Shown here in pieces: positions 1 through 9,501 of a stretch of 26,679 nucleotides of DNA (position 1 is the stretch's first letter; each line of letters starts with the position of its first letter). The position numbers and the translations under genes are program-made. The notes under the pieces are model-generated. The model was given only the letters and a program-made list of their open reading frames with translations. It was not told the DNA's origin and searched no databases. The DNA is from Stentor coeruleus (Eukaryota > Ciliophora > Heterotrichea > Heterotrichida > Stentoridae), in contig MPUH01000995.1 in assembly GCA_001970955.1 (NCBI GenBank), positions 1 to 26,679 of the forward strand. Reading direction: 5' to 3'.

Positions 1-84
1 GAGTAAGCTTGCCTTACGATCTACTGAGATCCATCCTCCTTCCTTCGATTTGTCACCCTGATAATAATCTTATGCTGGGGTAAT
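1..84. other. GC-richer left edge, possible end of a truncated gene
   Basis: The first 60 bases are close to half G+C, far above the spacer that follows, so this is probably the end of a coding region cut by the window. The direction is not decidable. The plus strand is open in one frame and stops at TAA 82-84. The minus strand is also open through bases 60 to 1 (for example DKSKEGGWISVDRKASLL). No family is recognisable in so short a piece. Confidence 0.3.
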
Positions 85-129
85 CAAAAACACTTTGAAT
101 TTTTTAGTTTTAATTTATGCTGGGGTAAT
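70..129. repeat. 15-bp direct repeat, 45 bp apart
   Basis: TTATGCTGGGGTAAT occurs at 70-84 and again at 115-129. The repeat is G-rich in an otherwise AT-rich flank, so it stands out. Each copy contains ATG CTG GGG TAA, the last codons of one possible plus-strand frame, so the second copy may be a duplicated 3' end. No function is known. Confidence 0.6.
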
Positions 130-894
130 AAATTCCACTTATCATTTTTCCTTATTCTTAATAATTCTAATGATTAAGTATAAAGGCTAGGCTAAAGTAA
201 ATTATAATTAACAAGAATAATATAGAGAAACTGACTATTTATCATAAGATTAAAAACTTGCTATGCTATTACTTCATATTTAAAAATTATTTTAGCATTT
301 AATGCTTTAGTTTTCCTCCATAGAATTTTATACTATGTGAAATTATAAAAAGGCTACTAAAATATCGCTATTGTTAAATATATTCATATATGCACAATAA
401 AAAATTATATTATGATATCCTTTATATAAAAATGAATTCAAAGCACATAAGCAATTAGTGAGTATTAATATAAAGCTTTTTAATACAATTTTATCATTCC
501 TGAGTAGATACAGATAATATTTTATCATCAATTAACAATTTTTGCCATACTTGCTATCAAATATTACAACATCTGAATTTAAAAGATATTTAAGTGCATA
601 TAAATGTACAATTATTTGCCTGATGACAAATTTACACTCCATGCTTTACAAGAATTCAACTGATGTTCTTTATATAAATTTATGATTGGCACACTCAATG
701 CTAATTAACTAGATGAGATAAATATGTTATACATAGCAATTAGAGACTCTTAGAACTTTATTAAGCATTAGATTTATAATCTTCCTTACAAATAAAAGCT
801 ATTCATTTTTCAAATAAAAAGTTCACTAAGATCTATCTCTGGCTCCAATCTTTTATAAAGATTTCCTATTTTCCTATTTTCTTATAATAAATAA
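130..894. other. AT-rich spacer upstream of Ran
   Basis: No convincing gene is seen. One 19-codon reading frame (ATG 604, stop 661) begins MYNYLPDDKFTLHALQEFN and could be a scrap of an old gene. The last 110 bases are C-rich over G on the plus strand, as in other gene-proximal upstream flanks here. They end in TATAATAAATAA directly before the Ran ATG, a likely core promoter and very short leader. Confidence 0.4.
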
Positions 895-1560
895 ATGGTG
901 GAAGCTCCTCCTGCAGTAGAGTTCAAACTTGTGCTTATTGGTGATGGTGGTGTTGGAAAGACAACCTTTGTTAAGAGGCATTTGACTGGAGAATATGAAA
1001 AAAGATACATTGCAACAGTAGGAGTTGAAGTTCATCCATTGAGGTTCTCTACAACAAGAGGTAATGTTGTTTTTAATGTTTGGGACACAGCTGGCCAAGA
1101 GAAACTCTCAGGATTAAGAGATGGTTACTACATCGGAGGACAATGTGGTATCATCATGTTCGATGTCACTTCAAGAATTACTTATAAGAATGTGCCTAAA
1201 TGGCATAGAGATTTAGTCAGAGTTTGTGAAAATATCCCAATTGTATTGGTTGGAAACAAAGTTGATGTGAAAGACAGAAAAGTTAAAGCCAAGCAAATCA
1301 CTTATCATAGAAGACACAATTTGCAATACTTTGATGTTTCTGCCAAAAGCAACTATCAATTTGAAAAACCCTTCCTTTGGCTTGCTCGTAGACTTTCAGG
1401 AGATGCGCAATTAGCTATTGTTGAAGCACCTATCTTGGCTCCTGGTGAGGTTGAGATTGATGAGGCTCAAATGGCTGATATTCGTAAAGAAGAACAAGAG
1501 ATGGAAATGTTGAAGAATGCTCCGCTTCCGGATGATGAAGATCCTGAGCTTAATAATTAG
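895..1560 (+). CDS. RAN: GTP-binding nuclear protein Ran
   Basis: Small GTPase that drives nucleocytoplasmic transport with importins and exportins and also acts in spindle and nuclear-envelope assembly. At 221 residues it is slightly longer than the usual 216 or so, and it is uninterrupted. The P-loop GDGGVGKTT spans residues 16-24, the switch I Thr is T41, DTAGQ is 64-68 (Gln68 is the catalytic Gln), NKVD is 121-124 and SAK is 149-151. The Ran-specific stretch [20 protein letters not shown] is nearly unchanged from animals. The C-terminal tail is acidic (PLPDDEDPE), as in the DEDDDL tail, but ends with LNN. There is no C-terminal prenylation cysteine, as expected for Ran. Residue 71, in EKLSG, is Leu where animal Ran has Phe72. 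The start follows TATAATAAATAA and matches the family N-terminus. Confidence 0.98.
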   Translation: MVEAPPAVEFKLVLIGDGGVGKTTFVKRHLTGEYEKRYIATVGVEVHPLRFSTTRGNVVFNVWDTAGQEKLSGLRDGYYIGGQCGIIMFDVTSRITYKNVPKWHRDLVRVCENIPIVLVGNKVDVKDRKVKAKQITYHRRHNLQYFDVSAKSNYQFEKPFLWLARRLSGDAQLAIVEAPILAPGEVEIDEAQMADIRKEEQEMEMLKNAPLPDDEDPELNN

Positions 1561-1730
1561 AATAGCGATAAGGCCATTTAGTATAAGATTTTATGATTGT
1601 TGATCGATATAATTATGGCTATTTTCAACGATTATGTACAAAAGTTCCAAGGGTTAAAATATCAAAGCTAAAAACAACAAAATTAAAAAAAATCGGTATA
1701 ATGATACTATACAGGTTAAAATAGGCTACT

Positions 1731-1868
1731 TTATCGAAAGTTGTATTTACATGATTTAATAGCTCTCACGAATTTATCACTTAGATTATATTTTTCACAA
1801 ATATAATAATAAACTTCGTTTGCTTTGTTAAAATTTTCAATTTTTAAGTGTATCTTATTTAGGCTCAT
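1731..1868 (-). pseudogene. Small clean reading frame, possible gene remnant
   Basis: An uninterrupted 45-codon frame (ATG 1868, stop TAA 1731-1733) rich in K, N, E and Y, including KIENFNKANEVYYYICEKYN. The frame stays open about 11 codons upstream of the ATG (LINSRNIIL), so the ATG may be internal. The helical pattern resembles a tetratricopeptide-type repeat, but one unit is too little to assign. It lies downstream of another minus-strand remnant and may be a separate gene tail. It could also be a real microprotein. Confidence 0.35.
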
Positions 1869-1918
1869 TAGTATTATATTTCTACTATTAATTAAAAATC
1901 AGATGATTTCAATTAAAT

Positions 1919-2149
1919 TTAGACAGGATCTTCGTCAGAATTATTAGCTGAAGCTTTGATAACCCTGACATTCATATTCAAAGCATAGAGAATTTATGGA
2001 TGAGAGGAAATCAAAAATAATGAGAAAATTTGGAGCAAGTAAACATTTCCAAGCTATATGAGTGGATTAATGTAGAGAATACACTGGGATACAAGAATAC
2101 AAAGAAGCACGAAATAGATTAAAATAAAGTTATAGTAAGCATTAAATAT
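1919..2149 (-). pseudogene. 3' part of a decayed membrane-protein gene
   Basis: The minus strand from 2149 to the TAA at 1919-1921 reads as a coding 3' end. Two hydrophobic stretches (FILIYFVLLCILVSQCILY and YLLQIFSLFLIS) are followed by a soluble tail ending NVRVIKASANNSDEDPV. The frame is broken by one TAG and one TAA, each inside or next to a hydrophobic stretch, and no 15-nt GT...AG segment removes them. Further upstream on the same strand, about 2640-2480, another hydrophobic run (FFRVFLLFWIYLNAAAIEIS) may belong to the same gene in another frame. The family is not recognised. Decay of a polytopic membrane protein is the simplest reading. Confidence 0.45.
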
Positions 2150-3030
2150 TTTGATGAAAAAGTGTTTTACTTAGCATATTTCTAAACATAAATGTATTAC
2201 AGTTTTTGAATTAATCTTGTTCAAATATCTTAAATATATTATTGTATTAAAGTTACTGCTCAATACTTTCAAGAAAGATGAATCACAAGTTAGGGTAGTT
2301 TAATTTAGATCTTGACTATAAAATAAGTAATTCACTAATATAAATTATTTTAAAGACTCACTTAGTGTAGTTATAAGCTATAATCCATACTTATTAACGC
2401 TAGTATACCATTAAAGTAGATGAAGTTTATGCTTCTTAGCACTTAAGGACCTTTAATCAACGGAAGTTAGTGAGTAGAAGGTAATCACTCAGCACTCTTG
2501 GTATTAAAAGTGAGAGAAACTGGCATTTATTAAGGGACCTGATAATTAGATTTTATTGCGAGAAATTTCTATTGCGGCAGCATTAAGATATATCCAGAAA
2601 AGCAAGAAAACCCTGAAGAATTGCTAAGAAATTACTTAAGGAAATACTCAAAACCACCGAGAATTACCAAAAATTACTAAAATACAAAGTTCACTTACTG
2701 TTAAGATTATTTAGATAAAGTCACTCCATAATTAAAAAATGGTAATCAAAAATTTATATTTTGCATTTTTGAAATTTCATTTATGATTTTGTTTCTTTTA
2801 TATTTTGCATTTTTGAAATTTCATTTATGATTTTGTTTCAGGATTTTAGTTTATGATAATCGTTTTAATTTTTAAATTTTGATAGGCTACCATAAAAATT
2901 GCTTAACTATTTTAAAAGCAAGATTAATCAGCATATAGCTAAAGTATCAAGGAAAATTATATAGAAATCTCTAATATCAAAAAATACTTTTTTAAAATTC
3001 CTAAGCAAATGAAATTTTAAAAATTGCAAT
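2150..3030. other. Gap with a coding-like island of uncertain strand
   Basis: No intact gene. Bases 2440-2740 are richer in G+C than the surroundings. A plus-strand frame is stop-free for about 40 codons (for example NFYCGSIKIYPEKQENPEEL), while the minus strand carries the hydrophobic run described for the neighbouring pseudogene. I cannot decide which strand was coding. A 44-bp tandem duplication lies at 2753-2839. The rest is AT-rich without visible signal. Confidence 0.35.
2753..2839. repeat. Tandem duplication, 44-bp period, two copies
   Basis: Bases 2753-2795 are repeated without mismatch at 2797-2839. The unit contains TATTTTGCATTTTTGAAATT. The perfect identity implies a recent duplication. 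The period is not a multiple of three, so the stretch is not under coding constraint. Confidence 0.9.
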
Positions 3031-3590
3031 TTAGGTATGCATTAAAGGGTCGACATAGTTACCAACTTTGGCATGAAGAGAGGTGCTGAGAATTTTATCG
3101 ATAATTATGATTATATTGAACTGAAAGATTTTTGTTTGCCCTTTAATTAGACTTTTGAGGTTTAACTGAAATAGCCATTTATATTTATTAAATAATTTTC
3201 TTGTTTCTTCTATCTTTTCCTGGTCTGTTCTAATATTCTTCTTATGATATTTAATTATTCATCAGTGGCAAAATCAATTATTTGACTATTGCTATTAAAG
3301 AGATTTATTTATCTTCAGGAGAACACTGATTTGATTTTTTTCTATTTCAGTAGCATTTTTGCATCAAGTTAGTATTTTCAAATAAAAAATATTCCTATAT
3401 AACTTGTACCTCCTCTACGGTATTCGTCAAAGATTTTTTTAAGTAATTGGCCACTATTTTACGCTTTAGTGATTCAGAAATAGATGCATGTCCATTGTCT
3501 GAGTCTTCAATTTGAGTGAGACTTATTTATATGTTGAAAAAATGTTTTCTATTGGAGGAATAAAAATTCCCAAAAATTTGGAAAAATTAC
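3031..3590 (-). pseudogene. Decayed coiled-coil-type gene keeping a 15-nt intron
   Basis: The minus strand has three stretches of coding character. About 3526-3410 includes SISESLKRKIVANYLKKSL with no stop. After it sits a candidate 15-nt intron at 3409-3395 (GTACAAGTTATATAG) whose removal takes out an in-frame TAG. About 3360-3280 includes EIEKNQISVLLKINK and NSNSQIIDFATDE in different frames. About 3265-3034 is stop-free for more than 70 codons (for example DQEKIEETRKLFNKYKWL) and ends at TAA 3031-3033. At least three frame changes separate the pieces. The K/E/N/Q-rich, helix-forming composition resembles coiled-coil cytoskeletal proteins. The family is not recognised and the 5' end cannot be placed. 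Confidence 0.5.
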
Positions 3591-4251
3591 TTATAAAGTG
3601 TCCTATCTGAGTATACCGGAATAAGATAAATGATAAATAAATTTAGAGTTGATTATTAAAGATAAAAAACTTTAGATGATTGCAAAAGAAAGAAGAAAAC
3701 GATGATAAACGAAAATTCACTTTAATCATATAAACTTCAAAGCAAATTTACCTAAGATAATATGAAGTTATCCTTCTTCAGAGTTTGCAGAAAAATAAAG
3801 CATCTCCATGGACAAATTAAATTTCAATGATGCATAATGATAATCAGAATAAAATTGAAGCGTATACTAAATTTATTCTTTCTAATGAGATTTTAACTAA
3901 ATTAATTTTAAATATAATAATATAAAACTGTTAAGACTCAAAAAGTATATGATAAACTAATTAATAACAAAATCATCAATTCAAATTTCTTAAACATAAG
4001 GTGATGTGCAATGCTTATTTTAATATTTATGCATTAGAATAGTAAATATTTTATAATTGGTTTTAGCATCACTTGTATAATTGTTTTTAATACTTTAAAA
4101 TCATTAAATATATTACAATAACTTTTAGACTGATAATATTAGTATTTAAGGTATTTTAAAGTTTGTTTATTCTCAATATTTCTCTTTAATATCTACTACT
4201 ATATAAAATCTAACCCTTTATGAAATATTCACAAATAAAAGTCCTATTATT
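3591..4251. other. Spacer and promoter-side flank of Cdc14
   Basis: Bases 3660-3925 contain plus-strand stretches of weak coding character (for example NDNQNKIEAYTKFILSNE), too broken to call. The last 110 bases are C-rich over G and contain TATATAAAA about 50 bases before the Cdc14 ATG, a probable promoter. Confidence 0.35.
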
Positions 4252-5607
4252 ATGACCGCGAATCCTCCTGTAGAGATCATATCAAATAGACTATATTGGA
4301 TTAGTGATAAGAATCCTCCAAGAAATCAAGCAAACTCATATTATTTCTGTATAGACAATGAGCTTGTGTACCAACCTTTTTGCTCAGACTTTGGACCTTT
4401 GAATATAAGCATGACTTACAAATTTTGCATAGAATTAGAAAAGCTTATCAAAAACCAGGCTTACTCTTCATATAAAATTTATCACTATACAACTTTGAAC
4501 CCACAGAAAAGGTCTAATGCGGCATGCCTGATGGGCGCTTTCCAAATTTTGGTCCTGAATCGTTCAGCTCAGGAATCATGGAACCCCTTTACAAGCTTGC
4601 CAGCATTTCTAGACTTTCGAGATGCTGGGTATGGAGGATGTACATATCGATGCACAATTCTCCATTGTTTAAAAGGACTTGAAAAAGCTATCCAACTAGG
4701 TTGGTTTGATTACAAAAAATTCAACGTACACGAATACGAATTTTATGAGAAAGTGGAAAATGGTGATTGGAATTGGGTTATTCCAAATAAGATGCTTGCA
4801 TTTGCATCACCATCACCTGCTTGCTCAGACAATGATGGCTTCAAAGTGTGGACCCCAGAAGATTATGCACCATTATTCAAATCATTAGGTATAACTGCTG
4901 TAGTGAGACTTAATAACAAAACTTATGAAGCAGAAAGATTTATTCAGAAAGGAGTTAAGCATTATGATTTGTATTTCTTAGATGGCAGTGTTCCCTCTGA
5001 TAATATAATCAAAGAGTTTTTAAAGATAGCTGAAACTGAATCAGGTGGTCTTGCAGTACATTGTAAAGCAGGATTAGGAAGAACAGGAACATTAATTGGA
5101 ATATATGCTATGAAACACTTCGATTTTCCTGCAGCTGATTTCATTGGTTGGATAAGATTATGCAGACCAGGAAGTGTTCTTGGCCCTCAGCAACAATTTT
5201 TGGTTGAAATGGAGACTGAGGTCAGGAAGTGGGCTCAGGAGTATCGTGCCTTAAGAGCCGATTTAAAAATGATTAGCCCTGATAAAAGGGAAGAAAGTAA
5301 GGCTGTAGGAATACGGAAAATAGATACAAAACTAGAAATGTCTCCTGCAGAACATTTTGTATCAATTCATGGTGACTATGGACAAGCAGAACGCCTAGTC
5401 AGCGCAAAGAAATCTAATCAAAGTTCACCAAATAGCCCTGCATTACCTGTTAAAACTCCTGCATCAGGCAGAGCACAATCACATACACCAAATAGTCCTG
5501 TGAAAAACAAACCTCAAAATAACAATATATTTGTCAAAAGTGCTGTTCGTAACATAACACCAGGTTCTATGCGACCATACACTAGAAAGTCTCCTTCATT
5601 AAAGTAG
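4252..5607 (+). CDS. CDC14: Cdc14-type dual-specificity protein phosphatase
   Basis: Removes phosphate from CDK-phosphorylated Ser/Thr (and Tyr) sites and acts in mitotic exit, cytokinesis and, in many protists, basal-body or cilia biology. The first 170 residues or so form the N-terminal Cdc14 domain (with NRLYW and YQPFCSDFGPLNI). The catalytic domain starts at VIPNKMLAFASP. The P-loop HCKAGLGRTGT carries nucleophile Cys271 and Arg277, and D244 in FLDGSVPSDN fits the general-acid loop. RLCRPGSVLGPQQQF is the family motif after the P-loop. The last 115 residues or so are low complexity with nine Ser-Pro or Thr-Pro sites, typical CDK or Cdc14 target sites and a likely regulatory tail. The 451-residue ORF is uninterrupted. 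The start is the first ATG after a C-rich upstream flank. Confidence 0.97.
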   Translation: MTANPPVEIISNRLYWISDKNPPRNQANSYYFCIDNELVYQPFCSDFGPLNISMTYKFCIELEKLIKNQAYSSYKIYHYTTLNPQKRSNAACLMGAFQILVLNRSAQESWNPFTSLPAFLDFRDAGYGGCTYRCTILHCLKGLEKAIQLGWFDYKKFNVHEYEFYEKVENGDWNWVIPNKMLAFASPSPACSDNDGFKVWTPEDYAPLFKSLGITAVVRLNNKTYEAERFIQKGVKHYDLYFLDGSVPSDNIIKEFLKIAETESGGLAVHCKAGLGRTGTLIGIYAMKHFDFPAADFIGWIRLCRPGSVLGPQQQFLVEMETEVRKWAQEYRALRADLKMISPDKREESKAVGIRKIDTKLEMSPAEHFVSIHGDYGQAERLVSAKKSNQSSPNSPALPVKTPASGRAQSHTPNSPVKNKPQNNNIFVKSAVRNITPGSMRPYTRKSPSLK

Positions 5608-5756
5608 ATAAATAAATATTGAATTTTAGACTAAGTAGGATTAGTAATTGGTTGTATGTATATATAAAGTAATTATGTATAATTTTTGGAGAGTTTTGGC
5701 AAACTTTTAGCGATTAAATATAGTTCAATATTTAAAAATGAGCAAATATTTCTACT

Positions 5757-6105
5757 GAAAAGATTTTTCCTCAGTATCAGTGAAAAAAGGAAGATATTTG
5801 AAAAAAATAAACGCTATTGAAATCTTATCACTTAGAAAATTATAGCTAAATTCAATTGTGATACAGCAAACAAGCTCATTATCAGGGCACTGAAGGTTAC
5901 AGTTTATTATTAACATGATTTTATTAGTGAAAAATTCTGATTTAACAACCAAAAAATTTAACCATTGGTAAAGACCAGATAATAATTCAAGTTTGTGGGT
6001 ACAAAACTGGTGAGCTAAATTATAATCTGAGTTGCATGGTAGATAGTGCTGTAATTCTAAGAAGAATTGAACTCAAGAAAGAAGGCTTTTTTATTATAAT
6101 TCCCT
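5757..6105 (+). pseudogene. Decayed gene, perhaps calpain domain III-like
   Basis: One plus-strand frame reads as coding for about 115 codons with some nine in-frame stops but no needed frameshift. Bases 5946-6105 are stop-free for about 50 codons and include NLTIGKDQIIIQVCGYKTGE and ILRRIELKKEGFFIIIP. The pattern 'KILIxQ ... RxIxLxxxGxxIIIP' resembles the beta-sandwich (CBSW) domain of calpain-like proteases. That is an inference from pattern only; the catalytic domain is not seen. It lies downstream of Cdc14 with no shared frame. Confidence 0.4.
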
Positions 6106-6897
6106 GATAGATCAATGAAAATATTAATTGATGCTATTTTTTTAATCATGTTCGTGAGGAATCAATTGTAATTACAAAATTTATATCACACCTAATTATA
6201 TTATAATAAAACATAACAAGGAATATGTTAATTCAGAAAGTGGAGCAACTATGTATACGATAGAATGAATCTGAAAAGGTGTAAAGTATTGTATCAGGCC
6301 GAGGACAAAATTTGTTAAAGTTAAAAAGTATTTAGATATTTATATATGGCAGAGATTAAACAAATCAAGTTTATAGGAGAGTTTTATTGAGGTTACAATG
6401 ATATTGTGGTAGGATAGACTTTTGAATTTACAGTATACTAAAATGAATCCATAAGTTTATAAATAATTCTATCTATACTGCTACTTTATTAGCATAGGCA
6501 AGTATTTAATTATTTTATTTACTATTAGCATAATGCAAGTGTTACAAAAATAATATCCTTCTATAGTGCAAACTCAACACAAGATGGCTTAACTCCTGAA
6601 CCATTAGCAGAAATGAACTGCTTCAGATTAATATTAAAGGAACTTATAAAGAAACAAAATCATTAGGCTTGTCACCAAAAAGTTACCTAATGAGTCATAG
6701 CACTATACTAGATAGCTAAATATGAACTTTTTGTGAGATATTAAGAGAAAATATAACGGAGTAATTCACAAAATTAATGAATCTGATTTTTATTAATTTG
6801 TGAATGCCACCAAGCTTTTCACTAATAAATTTAAGTGGTTGAAGAGTAAGTATATGTCAAAGAAATTGGTATGGCGATCTTAGCATACTTCCTTCAG
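6106..6897. other. Gap with scattered coding scraps
   Basis: No intact gene. At 6532-6666 one plus-strand frame is open for 44 codons (for example NSTQDGLTPEPLAEMNCFRL) and may be a further remnant of the preceding pseudogene. Bases 6346-6460 share that frame but contain several stops. The rest is AT-rich without signal. Confidence 0.3.
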
Positions 6898-8262
6898 TTA
6901 AATTGTTAAGCAAAATTGACAATTCAATTTTAAGGTGGTATTACACGATCTTAACTTGCAAGCTTTACAACTTTCCAAATCATCACCCTTAACACTTACT
7001 TTTCTCACAGTATCTTTTCTAGTTTTTAATAGTAAATCAACTGAGCTTTCTCTTAATTCTAACACAACACAAGATATATCATCAATATTCACATCTTCTT
7101 CTTTTACTATTGAAAACCATCTAACCCTAGCTTCTTCACAAAGCATTTGAGCAATACAACTATTGCTTGGATTTGCTAAATGTCCTTGAACCGACTTTCT
7201 GGTTTTGCGTTTGCAAAGTTTTCTATAGCTTTCAACAAAATTAACAGCATCATCATTATCCATAACATCCCATATCCCATCACTTGCGATGACAATAAAA
7301 TAATCTTGTTCAATGATTGAATGTGTTGAGCATACAGGTTCAGAAATAACCCCAAGTTTTCTACAACTAAAATCTCCAAGAGCTCGGCTTACAGAAAGTC
7401 CAGGTTGATTAGAATTAGATTCCCAGACACGAAATGGTCCAATACCATGACCATGAGAGTTTTTGATTTGATCAACTCGGCCTCCACATTGAGTAATTCT
7501 AGCATGTTCTTCAGGTAGATCAGGTTTTTGATCAAAAGTTAATTGTACTGAAGTTATGTATTTGTTTAAAACACTATTTCTTCGTTGTTTAACTTCAACA
7601 AGTGCTGGATTGATATGAAAAGGTCCATTATAAGTCATTGGGGTCATTTTTGGAGGATTTGAAGTTGCTAATATCGCCCTTGAGTCCCCTAAAGTTGCGC
7701 AATATACTTTATTATTTGCATACAAAAGAAGGACTTGTGTACTGTCTGACCCTTACCATCCTGAAAGATTAGTATCAAAATCATTCTTACTAAGCTCTGA
7801 GTCGCATTTTTGTGTCACATAATGGAGGAAATCAATAGGATCTGGCTATATAAAATTTACAAAATTTTTCAGTTCAGAAAACAAACTTTGCCCTAAGTCA
7901 GCACATAAAGATGAAACCTTGTGACCATTAACCCCATGACCATCATAAAGCCCAAGAAATATGCAATCGTCTGAGTTTATCACAAAACAGTTGTCTTGAC
8001 AGTTTTTTTCTAAGTCATGACGAGGGTCTAAGCCAGGAATTATAGAGTAAGAAAGATGAACTGTTTTGTTTGATAATGAAACAGAGTCTGAGTAGATTTT
8101 TTGAGGCTCAGATAAATGAAATGCTACTTCGGAAAAATCACTGTTTGTTGTGCTTTGGTTTTTGGTTCGGATTTTAATTAGAGCTTGACGAGAATATTGA
8201 AGTTGGATTACTGGAGTCAGAGATTTCGTTTTGTCAGGTTTTTTAAATGCACAGCTTCCCAT
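6898..8262 (-). CDS. PP2C-family Ser/Thr phosphatase, three exons
   Basis: Metal-dependent (PPM) phosphatase. Exons are 8262-7861, 7845-7757 and 7741-6898. Removing two 15-nt introns joins them in frame to a 444-residue protein. Metal and phosphate motifs are in family order: LYDGHG (DGHG 107-110), SGCT across the second junction (162-165), GDSRA from 182, EEHARITQCGGRV, SRALGD 282-287, ASDGIWDVM (D318) and DDIS 384-387. The N-terminus MGSCAFKK fits N-myristoylation at Gly2 with a palmitoylatable Cys4, which suggests membrane attachment. The C-terminal 50 residues or so are a Cys- and Lys-rich extension outside the domain. Without splicing the gene would stop after residue 138. The start is the only ATG near the DGHG exon and follows an A/C-rich upstream flank on the coding strand. 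Confidence 0.95.
7742..7756 (-). other. 15-nt intron 2 of the PP2C gene
   Basis: GTAAGGGTCAGACAG on the minus strand. It splits the Cys164 codon (TG|T) and contains the in-frame TAA that would end exon 2. Splicing restores SGCTQVLLLY, the conserved GxT/GCT strand of PP2C. Confidence 0.93.
7846..7860 (-). other. 15-nt intron 1 of the PP2C gene
   Basis: GTAAATTTTATATAG on the minus strand. It lies between codons 134 and 135 and ends in an in-frame TAG. Removal links ELKNF to PDPIDFLHYV without changing frame. Confidence 0.93.
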
Positions 8263-9501
8263 ATTTATTTTAGATAGATGGTTGTATGGTAAGTTTATAA
8301 GATGAATAATATTCTATAATGGAAGAGATCATATAGGAATAGGAGTTTGTTGATTGTTTTTGGAGTTGGTTTAGGATTTAATGTGGCTATAATTTGAGGG
8401 ATTATTGGTTTTGGGATTAATTAAGAATTTAGGTAATGCTTTTGTGAGGATTATTAGCTTAGTTTATGTTGAGAATAAAATTTAAATAAATGAACTTAAA
8501 GATTTGGTTATTTATGTGAGAAGACTTAAAAAAAATTATAGTTAAAAAATTAGTATTTTTTTGGAATTATTTGGTAAATAGTTGTGATTTATTTTCAAAA
8601 TAAGTATTCGCTTTTTAAGTAGCACCGCATATAAACTTTAATAGAGTATTTCATTGTATAAATCTATATACGCCTCGGAAATAAATCATTCAACTTTTGA
8701 TAAATATAAAATTCAGTGAGAAAACACTAAATCTCATAATATAATAACAATATTTACTACCTACATATTAAAAAAATTATATTATCACCCAATATAAATA
8801 CTTCTTTATTAAAGAATAGCTTCAATGTATTGATTTCCCAAGAGTTACAAAAAACAAGTTCTAATATCAATTCTTATAAACTAAATAAAATTACTTTAAA
8901 AAAATTATAATTTCTTATCCAAAGTATAACAAAAAAAAACTTTCCACCCAAAAAAATGTATTTTTTTGGAAATATTAGATATAATCACTCATATTTTTTC
9001 CGTCTAAATAATTTATGAGTTTTAATTTATATATAGTATATGCTGATTCTATACAAATAATATAAATGGTTAACTTATATACTTATATATTTTTAAATTT
9101 TTTACTTTTTATAGTATGATTCGTCATATGGATTAAAAATATAATAAATTTCTAAGTAAATACTATTTTATTCGGCAATAGATTAGTTTAAAGAAAATAA
9201 TAATATATCAATAATATTAAGAAATTGAAATTAGACTAAATGCTTTCATTACTATTTGTAATTTAATTCTTTTGAGAGATTTATTCTTTTAGTTTTTTGA
9301 GTAATAAGTATAATATTGGTTTTTTACTTTATACTTTTTGACATTATTTAATTATAATTATTTTATTGTCAAGCTATAAAGCTGCAGATTAATATTGAAT
9401 ATATAGTGATCATTCTTAAGAGTTTATATGTTTTTTTAATAGACCGTTTCAGAGGTTTATGCCCAAGCATTTAAATTTGAGTCCTAGGCTTTTCTGAGAA
9501 A
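8263..9501. other. Long AT-rich gap upstream of PP2C
   Basis: No gene seen on either strand. Bases 8290-8480 are G/T-rich on the plus strand, so A/C-rich on the PP2C coding strand, as in the other upstream flanks here. Bases 8560-9440 are nearly pure A+T with no coding character and no repeats that I can see. Confidence 0.5.

Noticed and set aside
343-531. Minus-strand ORF of 62 codons upstream of Ran
   Set aside because: Very AT-rich, no motif, and expected by chance at this composition.
874-1098. Minus-strand ORF over the Ran start
   Set aside because: Antisense shadow of a certain gene.
1950-3200. A degraded transposase on the plus strand
   Set aside because: Reading all stops as amino acids makes any frame look like protein. 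The minus strand has much longer stop-free stretches over most of this region, and no catalytic motif or terminal inverted repeats were found.
4706-5144. Two 60-codon ORFs inside Cdc14
   Set aside because: Off-frame and antisense shadows of the conserved phosphatase.
5752-5952. Minus-strand ORF of 66 codons
   Set aside because: The plus strand over the same bases leads into a clear coding stretch at 5946-6105; the minus frame has no supporting motif.
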